Assembly: GCA_012522445.1 (NCBI GenBank)
Contig: JAAYKL010000062.1
Location: 1 to 58,017, forward strand
Origin: Myxococcales bacterium
GTDB taxonomy: Bacteria > Myxococcota_A > Polyangia > JAAYKL01
Reading direction: 5' to 3'
DNA: 58,017 nt
This document shows positions 44,301-50,853 of the stretch, in pieces (within the stretch, counting starts at the first letter, position 1; each line of letters starts with the position of its first letter). Both the position numbers and the translations under genes were made by a program. The notes under the pieces were generated by a model that ran no database searches, was not told where the DNA came from, and worked only from the letters and a program-made list of their open reading frames with translations.

Positions 44301-44619
44301 GGCGGCGCAGCTCGTCGGCATTGAGCACCGGGACATCGACATCGGAGAACTTCTGCCACTGCGCAATCCAGTGTTCGGGCTGGGCATGGGCGGCGGCAAC
44401 GGCGGCAAAGTCTCCCTCGTGCTGCGCAAAGGGAGGGCACGAGGAATCAGCGGTGTCGGAAGTGCCAGAGGCGATGGTCGCAGGTGCCGTAGGCGTCTTG
44501 CTGGGCTCGGAGTTGACGTGGGCGGCTTCAGGTGCCCGGGCACAGGCTGCGAGAAACAACAGGCACAGGCATATCGGCCCCAAAGACCGTTTGTTGAAAG
44601 CGGCAAGCAAATGGCGCAT
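41335..44619 (-). CDS. Large NlpC/P60 lipoprotein with SH3-like domains
   Basis: 1094 residues, far above the 150-450 usual for C40 peptidases. Lipobox FLAAC (Cys26). SH3b1-like region about 165-310 (SRVLRVALADIQVRC, LWLVRTAFTFGWI). NlpC/P60 domain about 325-460 with catalytic Cys356 in GGRDCSDLV and the His in FPGHIMVYLG; these cut peptidoglycan peptides. The following 600 residues are a second exported region with several Cys and Trp that I cannot assign. ATG at 44619 is chosen as the start of a classic lipoprotein signal; the ribosome binding site is weak. It follows an ECF sigma gene by 124 bp on the same strand. Confidence 0.82.
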   Translation of the reverse strand: MRHLLAAFNKRSLGPICLCLLFLAACARAPEAAHVNSEPSKTPTAPATIASGTSDTADSSCPPFAQHEGDFAAVAAAHAQPEHWIAQWQKFSDVDVPVLNADELRRHNDAVGRRGAGLVSQADLSRPLQQDLSALVADRLNAFTQRVAQGRYVRRHKHRVDANQLRVLREGSAQAVPVSRVLRVALADIQVRCAPLSEPLFAEDSDETYDRNACSMLRPQEPLEVLAEWPGQLWLVRTAFTFGWITKDAPLSPPIPEKWARSFVRGARLWAREPVSLNGVNGASVRLPQFAKAVRGSRHNEVILATESGFFHAEATAPNALLPDDRPLTRRAFLETAFQYLDTPYGWGGMNGGRDCSDLVADLFGAFGLALPRTSGWQVQAGAFRISTASATPSEKTAWFDEALKSGLVLLYFPGHIMVYLGRSETGAPMVLHSLGEYASPCAGGEGETVRRVQRVVVTDMTLGQGSSRTSLLERVTDIVVFGARPPASLPGAFSLRRTAPASPQPPALCQHDNALRIFVSPRRPVMGAPVRVIAVGDNGERPAEIAIWRPDGSPVPVTTRYLPGIPGGWVATFTPDHHQRWRAALLDGDHVYACRPFGVLRGMPRLPARAEGAPYWRHRLRWEQDTENYFSLFVRHLFDYPLDDDRTWNNLQDLLGDETRNLLYNHFGQDEDIALSLKPDCADLPFVLRAYFAWKNALPFAVRSCSRGRPGRPPSCGDLYRANEFPFLPREPQQNTDIDAFAHFAAVDVSWTVHSGATRTHPAADATDLYPIPLERRWLSPGAVYADPYGHVLMIIEWIPQKPGADGVLLAVDGQPDTTIGRRRFWPGSFLFDPRTEDVGAGFKRFRPLVRRPKDASPPPPEEALSVVALENRDLRRHRDFAPFDLSQYALSVADFYRVVEHLIQPMPRPASQVVQGRVDAFEEAVQRRVLAVELGRRYRERTDGRVIDMPEGHDIFETTGPWEDFASPSRDMRLLLAIDDIVGLPERWASAAGDTPDAAEMAALLQRDLQRRTVAYTTSDGAAHWISLADVVARQKALEVGYNPNDCPEVRWGADASSAEGRGCRYRAPDAQRERMEEYRTWFQTRQRPPRG

Positions 44620-44743
44620 GGGATTTCTTAAATCGCGCACCGGCAAAAGTCCAGCGCCGCGCCCCAATGCAAAACGCCAGCGCGACACCGATAATGCGCC
44701 GGTCTCTGCCATGGCGGGGCGAATGAGTTTCGGGGCGAAGGGA

Positions 44744-45340
44744 CTACGCCGCTTCGGACAAGGCCGTGCGCGAGACCAAGTGTTTTCGGAGCTCGCGACG
44801 CCCCCGGTGCAGGCGGGACATCACTGTGCCCAGCGGGCAGGAGAGCGAGGCCGCGGCTTCGGCATAGGAGAGGCCATCGATGTCGCACAGGATAACGACG
44901 TCGCGGTATTCGTCGCGCAGGTTGTTCATGGCGTGCAAAACCGTGTCGGAGAACCCGATGTCCGGCACAACACCTCCGTCACGGGCGCGGGTCTGCAGGG
45001 CGGCTTGGCTCATCGACAATACGGGGAGCGCGTCGTTTTTTTCGGTCTCCAAAATGCGGTATTCCAAATTCTTGCGGCGCAAAATGCTGATGTGGCGGTT
45101 TTTCATAATGCGGGTCAACCAGGCGCGCATGTTGACGTTTTCTTTATAGCTATCCCGAAAGCGCAGGGCCAACAGCATGGTGTCTTGCAACAAATCGTCG
45201 GCCGCATCGGCATCCCGGGCAATCCAGCCGGCGACGCGGCGCATGGTCGGGATCTCCGCTTGCAGCAATTGCTCAAATGAAAACAACGCGGCGGTGCTGG
45301 GTATGGCGGTGGCGCTGGATATGGCGATGGTGCTTGGCAT
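44744..45340 (-). CDS. ECF-type RNA polymerase sigma factor
   Basis: 198 residues. Region 2: DADAADDLLQDTMLLALRF and MRAWLTRIMKNRHI. Region 4: LRDEYRDVVILCDIDGLSYA and CPLGTVMSRLHRGRRELR. The pattern is that of RpoE/SigW-like ECF factors. ATG at 45340 follows AAAGAGGTTG. No anti-sigma gene is adjacent; the next gene in the same direction is the NlpC/P60 lipoprotein, which may be its target. The upstream gap is AT-rich. Confidence 0.9.
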   Translation of the reverse strand: MPSTIAISSATAIPSTAALFSFEQLLQAEIPTMRRVAGWIARDADAADDLLQDTMLLALRFRDSYKENVNMRAWLTRIMKNRHISILRRKNLEYRILETEKNDALPVLSMSQAALQTRARDGGVVPDIGFSDTVLHAMNNLRDEYRDVVILCDIDGLSYAEAAASLSCPLGTVMSRLHRGRRELRKHLVSRTALSEAA

Positions 45341-45800
45341 AACAACCTCTTTGGCAAATTCCCATAGAGTGGGCACGTGGAACCACCTATATATTTGCAA
45401 AGGCTATGCCACCTCTCAAAACAAACGACTCTAAGTGAAAAAGAATGACTCTGAGAGACTAAAATACAAATAAAAACAACTACTTGAAGATACCATCAGT
45501 TTTCTCAACCACCTATTTTGCTCAAACAATGCACAGCGAACAACGCAAAAACAATGCGAATCCCCTCGAAACGCCATACAAAACCATTGCATTAATCTGC
45601 TTTTGATAAAGCAAAATCTATTATTTACATATTTTGAGCAGGTAACGCCCCCTGCCGGCACGGAAAGCCGCAACAGAAAAGAGCGGCCACCAGGAACCAG
45701 GTGCGCGCAGGCCAGGAACAATTTGCGAGCGTGTCGCCGAAAAACAGGATGGGTCAAACGAGTGGTTCTGTGAAGGAAAGGCGCTGGGGATACGCCCTTA
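45341..45800. other. 460-bp AT-rich intergenic region without a credible gene
   Basis: From about 45400 to 45640 the sequence is much richer in A and T than anything else in the window. It contains two GACTCT direct repeats 22 bp apart (near 45429 and 45451) and TATATA near 45391. Around 45642-45675 two short GC hairpins follow one another (GCAGG/CCTGC and CGGC/GCCG). A 108-codon reading on the minus strand has no ribosome binding site and an implausible composition. Confidence 0.6.
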
Positions 45801-45968
45801 TCACCCGTTGATGCGAATCAAAATCCCCGCGGCGATGATGAAAAGAATGGGGATCCAAATCAGCAAGTGTCCCTTCCATCCCAGCTTGGAGGTGAACTCT
45901 TCTTCTGCGTCTTGCTTTGGTTTGACAGGCTGTGCACCCTTTGCGGGTGATTTGATTTTCTTTGTCAT
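45801..45968 (-). CDS. Small single-span membrane protein, 55 aa
   Basis: ATG at 45968 follows AAGGAAGTCTGTC. The product has a Lys-rich cytoplasmic N-terminus (MTKKIKSPAKGAQPVKPK), a short acidic stretch and a single C-terminal membrane helix LLIWIPILFIIAAGILIRI. Such tail-anchored miniproteins often bind larger membrane complexes. No family is recognised. Confidence 0.72.
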   Translation of the reverse strand: MTKKIKSPAKGAQPVKPKQDAEEEFTSKLGWKGHLLIWIPILFIIAAGILIRING

Positions 45969-46074
45969 GACAGACTTCCTTCTGTGCGATGTGTCGACAC
46001 TGCGGCACACCGCATTCAATGACGGCAGCGCGCCAATGAGCATCTAGGCCACCGTCGAAAATGTTGTGTTTAAA

Positions 46075-46473
46075 TTAAGAGGCCGATGATGGAGACGCAG
46101 GCGGTCCGCGCGGCAGCCACGACACCAAGTGAAAGCAGCGGTGGGGTGCGGTTTGACGGCCATGGATGTGGCCCGCTCTCTGGGCGGCGCGCGACAGCGC
46201 AAGCAGTGCGCCGAGCACGGCAAACAGGATCGAAATGCACAGCGCGCTTCCCGCCAGTGGGGTTTCGCCACTGCGGAAGCTTTGGCTCTCTGCTACGCGC
46301 GGTGGTGTGGCGAGCAACGGGCGGCTGTTCAATTCGTGAATGCTGCGCCGATGTGTCAGGGCGTCGCACAGCGCGGTTCCGATATGGCTGGTCGCCCCGA
46401 GCGCGCTACACAGCATGAGCAGCGCGGCCACTGCCGAAAGTATTTTTTGCTGCTGACTTGCCCATCGACGCAT
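46075..46473 (-). CDS. Possible two-span membrane protein, 132 aa
   Basis: Two hydrophobic helices are visible (ILSAVAALLMLCSALGATSH and LCISILFAVLGALLALS) in a basic protein with a Ser/Pro-rich tail. The ribosome binding site is weak and no family is recognised. It lies upstream of the 55-residue membrane protein on the same strand. The opposite strand is also open but looks like a shadow. Moderate doubt remains whether it is expressed. Confidence 0.45.
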   Translation of the reverse strand: MRRWASQQQKILSAVAALLMLCSALGATSHIGTALCDALTHRRSIHELNSRPLLATPPRVAESQSFRSGETPLAGSALCISILFAVLGALLALSRAAQRAGHIHGRQTAPHRCFHLVSWLPRGPPASPSSAS

Positions 46474-46631
46474 AGGGATGAGCCTAACACGTCACCTGCA
46501 CGACACGCACCGAAACAATGCCGTACTTTGCAAAAGCGCCGCATTAAAACACTTTTGTTTATGCATGAAAGCTGACAAGGTTTCGATTGCGTTTACGAGG
46601 TTGTAACCACAATTGAAAGGAACACATCACG

Positions 46632-48173
46632 ATGAAACACGCGCACTTATGGTTGATTACGGTAGCACTCTGCACAGGGATCGCCTCTTGCGGAAACGAC
46701 GGCAGCAACGGAAACGACGGCAGCTCTTGCACAGTAAGCGAAGCAGAAGACGGCACCCTGCGGCTCGTCTGCGATGACGGCACCGAGGCCATCCTCCCCA
46801 CACAACCCGGCGACACAACGCCAGCCGATCCCGACGGCAACCCATCCACCCTCATCGCCATCTCCGACTTGCCCGAGGGCGACACCTCCTGCCCCTTCGG
46901 CGGTGTGCGCATCGACATGGGCGCAGATGCCAACAACAACGGCGTACTCGACAAAAAAGAAATCGACGCCGAGCGCGCGCACTACCTCTGCCATAGCGCG
47001 GAATTTTGCGCCGGAATCTTCAGCGCCAACGACCTCGACACCTTGCAGTCGTGCCACACCATCTTCGGCGTATTGGAGATCTCCAACAGCGATTTGCAAA
47101 CACTTTCGCTGCCCAAGCTCACCCAAATACTCGGAACCGGATTGGGCATTTTTGACAACCCAGCCCTCACCGACGTGCAATTTCCAAAACTCATAAAAAG
47201 CGCAGAGCTCTACATCAATGGAAACGATGCCCTGGAGACCCTAAGTTTTCCAGAATTCGAAGCCCTGGAAGGCATGGGATATAGCCGAGGCGCTCTGAAC
47301 ATCTCCCAAAATCCCGCCCTCACCGACATTCAATTTCCAAAACTGTCACGCACCTCGGGAAACATTCACATCATCGAAAACGACGCACTGGAAACCCTGA
47401 GTTTTCCAGAAATCGAAGCCCTGGAGGGCATGGGATACAGCCGTAACGACCTGAACATCTCCCAAAATCCCGCCCTCACCGACGTGCAATTTCCCAAACT
47501 GTCACGCACCTTAGGAGACATTCGCGTCACCAAAAACAACGCACTGGAAACCCTGAGTTTTCCCGAACTCGAAGCCCTGGAGCACATGGGATATTCCAGC
47601 GATGGTCTGAATGTCTCCCAAAACCCCGCCCTCACCGACGTGCAATTTCCCAAACTGTCGCGCACCTCGGTAAATATCAATGTTGCCGACAACGACGCGC
47701 TGAAAACCCTGAGCTTTCCAGAACTCGAAGTCCTGGAGGGCTTGGGATATTCCAGTGATGGCCTGAATGTTTATAACAACCCCGCCCTCACCGACGTACA
47801 ATTTCCCAAACTGACACAAGGCGCCCGCATCTACTTTTCTCAAAACGACGCGCTGGAAACCTTGAGCTTCCCAGAACTCGAAATTCTGGAAAACATGGGT
47901 TACATCTACAGGGGTGCGTTGCAAATCGTCGACCACCTCGCCCTGGCGCACATCTCCGCGCCCCAGCTCACCCAGGTTGATGCCTGGGATTGCAGCCGCA
48001 ACGAGAGCCTGGCGTCTTTTAACTTTGCGAGCATGTCCGGGGTGTACGGCAACTTCACCATGGTGAACAATCCCAATCTGCCCCAGAGCAACATCGATGA
48101 CCTCGTGACCCAAATCGAAGGCAGGGACGGCATCTCCGGCTCCACCTCCGCCAGCTCCGGCAACAAGCCCTAA
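46632..48173 (+). CDS. Repeat-built lipoprotein (leucine-rich/receptor-L-like)
   Basis: 513 residues. Lipobox GIASC (Cys20), a low-complexity linker (GNDGSNGNDGSS), then a segment GADANNNGVLDKKEI-DAERAHYLC that resembles the DUF7151 calcium-loop-like unit common in bradymonad and myxobacterial surface proteins. From about residue 150 the protein is made of 52-residue units with NPALTDVQFPKLSR and NDALETLSFPE cores, a ladder of short strands like leucine-rich repeats or receptor L domains. It is probably surface-exposed and ligand-binding. ATG follows AAAGGAACACATCACG. Convergent with the Asl1-like gene 13 bp away. Confidence 0.8.
   Translation: MKHAHLWLITVALCTGIASCGNDGSNGNDGSSCTVSEAEDGTLRLVCDDGTEAILPTQPGDTTPADPDGNPSTLIAISDLPEGDTSCPFGGVRIDMGADANNNGVLDKKEIDAERAHYLCHSAEFCAGIFSANDLDTLQSCHTIFGVLEISNSDLQTLSLPKLTQILGTGLGIFDNPALTDVQFPKLIKSAELYINGNDALETLSFPEFEALEGMGYSRGALNISQNPALTDIQFPKLSRTSGNIHIIENDALETLSFPEIEALEGMGYSRNDLNISQNPALTDVQFPKLSRTLGDIRVTKNNALETLSFPELEALEHMGYSSDGLNVSQNPALTDVQFPKLSRTSVNINVADNDALKTLSFPELEVLEGLGYSSDGLNVYNNPALTDVQFPKLTQGARIYFSQNDALETLSFPELEILENMGYIYRGALQIVDHLALAHISAPQLTQVDAWDCSRNESLASFNFASMSGVYGNFTMVNNPNLPQSNIDDLVTQIEGRDGISGSTSASSGNKP
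47223..47999 (+). repeat. Five tandem 156-bp coding repeats
   Basis: Units begin at 47223, 47379, 47535, 47691 (this one 153 bp) and 47844; the last is degenerate. Each encodes about 52 residues starting NDALETLSFPE. The first four are similar at the DNA level, implying recent duplication or ongoing homogenisation. A more diverged half-unit precedes 47223. Confidence 0.92.
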
Positions 48174-48186
48174 CCCATCCCCCGCA

Positions 48187-49296
48187 TCACTCCGCACAAG
48201 GCGTGTACGGCGCATCTACGTAGGCGCGCCCCAAGGGCGTCAACGCACCATCCGCAGCCAACAAATCCACGTTCACCATGTTGTCGGCCCTCCCGGCAAA
48301 CCAGGCGTAGCGAGCGATGCGCGGCTCGTTCTCCAGATAGGCCACGGCGTCCACCAAGAATGCCCGCTGCTCTTCGGGTGACGGATGCCCCGAGCAGGCA
48401 AACTCAGTGAGCCACAGCGGGTGGGAAAACGCGGCTTTGTACGCCTCTACGTGGTTGATCAACCACTGGGCGCGGTTGTGCTGCAGTCCAGGGCTGTTCG
48501 CGTCGCACTCCACGTAAATGTGCATGGCGATGGCGTCCACCCGGCACCCGGGACAGGCAGCAAAAAATTCGTTTAAATAGTTGATGGGATCTGTGTCGTG
48601 GCACCCGCCGCCGCAAAAATTAACCGCCGGAGACACCAGGAACAAACCCCGCTCATCGGCCAGCGCCGAAAGCTCGGGCCACATGGCCGCCGCATCCGCT
48701 GCCGAGAGATTTGCCTGTTCGTAAAAGTTGGGTTCGTTGAAGCCCAGGATGACTTTTGCATCGCTGGGCATGCCGTTGGACACCGCAGAGATGCTGTAGT
48801 TGGCGCCCCAGCGCATCGGCACAAATTCAATATCAAATGCGCGCCACGCATCGCCGAGCTCGCTGTCCGGAGAGAAGTACCAGTTGTACCACCAGCTCAC
48901 ACCGGGAACGAGCGCCGCCATATCCGCCGCGCTGTGATGCCCGTAGGCGACGCCGCGCTTGCACGACTTGCGCTGGCCCTCATCAACGACAGTGTCGTCG
49001 TCCGTGGGAGCATTGCCATCGCTGTCCGTGGCGGTGTTGCCAACATCAGTAGAGACACCCCCCGTGCTGTCCGTGGCGGGGCTGCCGTTGTCCGTGGGGG
49101 CGTTGCCATCGCTGCTCGTGGCGGTGTTGCCATCATCAGTAGAGACAACCCCCGTGCTGTCCGTAGCGGAGCTGCCGTCATCCGTGAGGGCATTGCCATC
49201 GCTGCTCGTGGCGGTGTTGCTACAGGCGATTCCCAGCGCTACCGCACAAGCCAACCACCACCGTATCCATAAACTCGTTATCGTTAATGCACGCAT
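48187..49296 (-). CDS. Asl1-like glycosyl hydrolase lipoprotein on a repeat linker
   Basis: 369 residues. Lipobox LGIAC (Cys25), then about 80 residues of Ser/Thr/Asp/Gly-rich repeats, then a catalytic-looking domain. GVAYGH, VSWWYNWYFSPD, VPMRW, ILGFNEPNF, AMHIYVECD and LWLTEFAC follow the order of the Asl1/GH128-type beta-1,3-glucanase TIM barrel; the Glu in FNEPN and in LTEFAC are the expected acid/base and nucleophile. It would cleave beta-glucans of fungal, algal or extracellular origin at the cell surface. ATG at 49296 follows GGAGGTG. Confidence 0.85.
   Translation of the reverse strand: MRALTITSLWIRWWLACAVALGIACSNTATSSDGNALTDDGSSATDSTGVVSTDDGNTATSSDGNAPTDNGSPATDSTGGVSTDVGNTATDSDGNAPTDDDTVVDEGQRKSCKRGVAYGHHSAADMAALVPGVSWWYNWYFSPDSELGDAWRAFDIEFVPMRWGANYSISAVSNGMPSDAKVILGFNEPNFYEQANLSAADAAAMWPELSALADERGLFLVSPAVNFCGGGCHDTDPINYLNEFFAACPGCRVDAIAMHIYVECDANSPGLQHNRAQWLINHVEAYKAAFSHPLWLTEFACSGHPSPEEQRAFLVDAVAYLENEPRIARYAWFAGRADNMVNVDLLAADGALTPLGRAYVDAPYTPCAE
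48985..49218 (-). repeat. 90-bp tandem coding repeats in the linker
   Basis: Two 90-bp units (49218-49129 and 49128-49039) plus a partial third. They encode 30-residue units beginning NTAT(S/D)SDGNA and containing SATDSTG. The repeat keeps frame, so linker length can vary between strains. Confidence 0.9.
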
Positions 49297-49346
49297 CGCA
49301 TTGCACCTCCATGAACAACAAAGGCCTTGAGACACCCACTCATCGA

Positions 49347-49365
49347 TTGGGACAACCACCAATAT
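49347..49365 (+). promoter_or_regulatory. TTGG-N6-CACCAATAT element
   Basis: A 19-bp element with the same ends and same length as one at 57267-57285. It lies in the divergent gap between the Asl1-like and beta-helix genes. A shared regulator is possible; two occurrences could also be chance. Confidence 0.3.
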
Positions 49366-49474
49366 GTTACGTGTTTTCCGCAAATGGGGCGCAACAATGT
49401 TTTGCATCATTGCGGCAATGCCAGCGTCGCTACATGATAGAATCACACATCACAGACCAAACAGGAGGGAAGCT

Positions 49475-50773
49475 ATGAGGGTACCGCTATTCATTAGTGC
49501 CTTGTTGGGCGCTTGGTTGCTGCTGCCGTTTTCGGCACTGGCCGCCGAGTTTCACGTGTCATCCGTCATTGGCAACGACGAGAACCCCGGCACACCAGAG
49601 GCCCCGCTGCAAAGCATCGAGAAGGCGTTAAAGCTGGCCAAGGTGGGCGACACCATCCGCGTGGCCCAAGGCACATACGCAGAGCAGGGCTGCATCGAAG
49701 TGCCGTTTCCCGTCACGCTGCTAGGTGGCTACGACAGCGATTTTCAAACGCGCGACATCCGCAAATTTCGCACGCTGCTACAACCCACCAACGACACCGC
49801 CAAGACCGCCCGCAAGCCTTTAATGACGCTGAAAAAGAGCGCGCCCGGCCAACACTTCACAGTGGATGGTTTCATCTTCGACATGGGCCTGCGCAACTCG
49901 TACAGCGATGTCCCAGAGTCCGGCGACACCCCCACCGGCGCGTTGCTCCTGCCGCCGGCCTTCAACAAAAAAAACGACAAAAACCCCACCGTCACCGCGC
50001 AGTGCCTGTTCATTGAAACACCCGCTTCCCCCGGCGATGTCACGGTGCAAAACAACCTATTTGCCAACTGCGCGCAGTTCGGCATCCAGGGCGGGCACAA
50101 GCAGGGTACGTTTCGCGTGCGCAACAATGTGTTTGTCGCCAACCGCATGGCCGCCATCGAGATATTCGGCACCGGCGGCAAAAAAGGGCCCAAGGGCCCC
50201 ATCTCCAGCGACGGCGAAGTGGAGATTGCCTACAACACCATCGCCTTCACCTTTGGCCGCTTGGCCGACATGAAGGACATGGGCTTTGGCATCCGCGTCA
50301 TGACCATGCTGCAGTACCACATCCACCACAACATCATCGCCTTTGGCACGCTGACGGGCCTCGATCACACGCGCTTCAACCCCGGCGACTGGATACGCAT
50401 TGAGAAAAACGCCGTCTTTGGCCACCGCGAAGGCGACCTATTGTTTGCCGAGGCGGGCAACGTGGAGATGGCGCGCATTGCCACCACCGGTTTCAAAAAC
50501 TTGGCACTGGCCGCCAACCAAGGCAACAGCAGCGCCAAGATCGTGCTGCCGGTGTCTGTCACCTATTTGCAGGCGTTTTTGGGAGCGACCTTTCGCGACT
50601 CGGCAGACATGGTGTCGGGCTCCGATGCCAACACCGTGCGCCGCACCTACCAACTGCCCCAAGTAAACGAGCCCACCCCCGCGCCCCACCTCTACGGCAA
50701 CCGCTACACCATCGACGACGCGTTGCGTCTGTTTGGCGCGCACAAGAGCGTCGGCGCCAAGGCCCCCAAGTAA
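49475..50773 (+). CDS. Secreted right-handed beta-helix (DUF1565-like) protein
   Basis: 432 residues with signal peptide (FISALLGAWLLLPFSALAA, cut near residue 23). The start of the mature protein, FHVSSVIGNDENPGTPEAPLQSI-EKAL, is the classic DUF1565 lead. Then parallel beta-helix coils follow (VTVQNNLFANCAQFGI, FRVRNNVFVANRMAAIEIFG, VEIAYNTIAFTF, YHIHHNIIAFGT). These folds are found in polysaccharide lyases and surface adhesins; catalytic residues are not evident. ATG follows AGGAGGGAAGCT; a longer in-frame reading from 49364 has no support. Confidence 0.86.
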   Translation: MRVPLFISALLGAWLLLPFSALAAEFHVSSVIGNDENPGTPEAPLQSIEKALKLAKVGDTIRVAQGTYAEQGCIEVPFPVTLLGGYDSDFQTRDIRKFRTLLQPTNDTAKTARKPLMTLKKSAPGQHFTVDGFIFDMGLRNSYSDVPESGDTPTGALLLPPAFNKKNDKNPTVTAQCLFIETPASPGDVTVQNNLFANCAQFGIQGGHKQGTFRVRNNVFVANRMAAIEIFGTGGKKGPKGPISSDGEVEIAYNTIAFTFGRLADMKDMGFGIRVMTMLQYHIHHNIIAFGTLTGLDHTRFNPGDWIRIEKNAVFGHREGDLLFAEAGNVEMARIATTGFKNLALAANQGNSSAKIVLPVSVTYLQAFLGATFRDSADMVSGSDANTVRRTYQLPQVNEPTPAPHLYGNRYTIDDALRLFGAHKSVGAKAPK

Positions 50774-50853
50774 GCTACGCGCTTTTTGTTCTCGTTGGCA
50801 GCGCCGCTGCGAACACCGGAGTGCCTAAGAGGAGAATGTAATGATGCAGAGAA

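Noticed and set aside
45431..45757. 108-codon minus-strand frame in the AT-rich gap
   Set aside because: No ribosome binding site; Cys/Phe/Ser-rich composition caused by AT-rich DNA; no recognisable fold.
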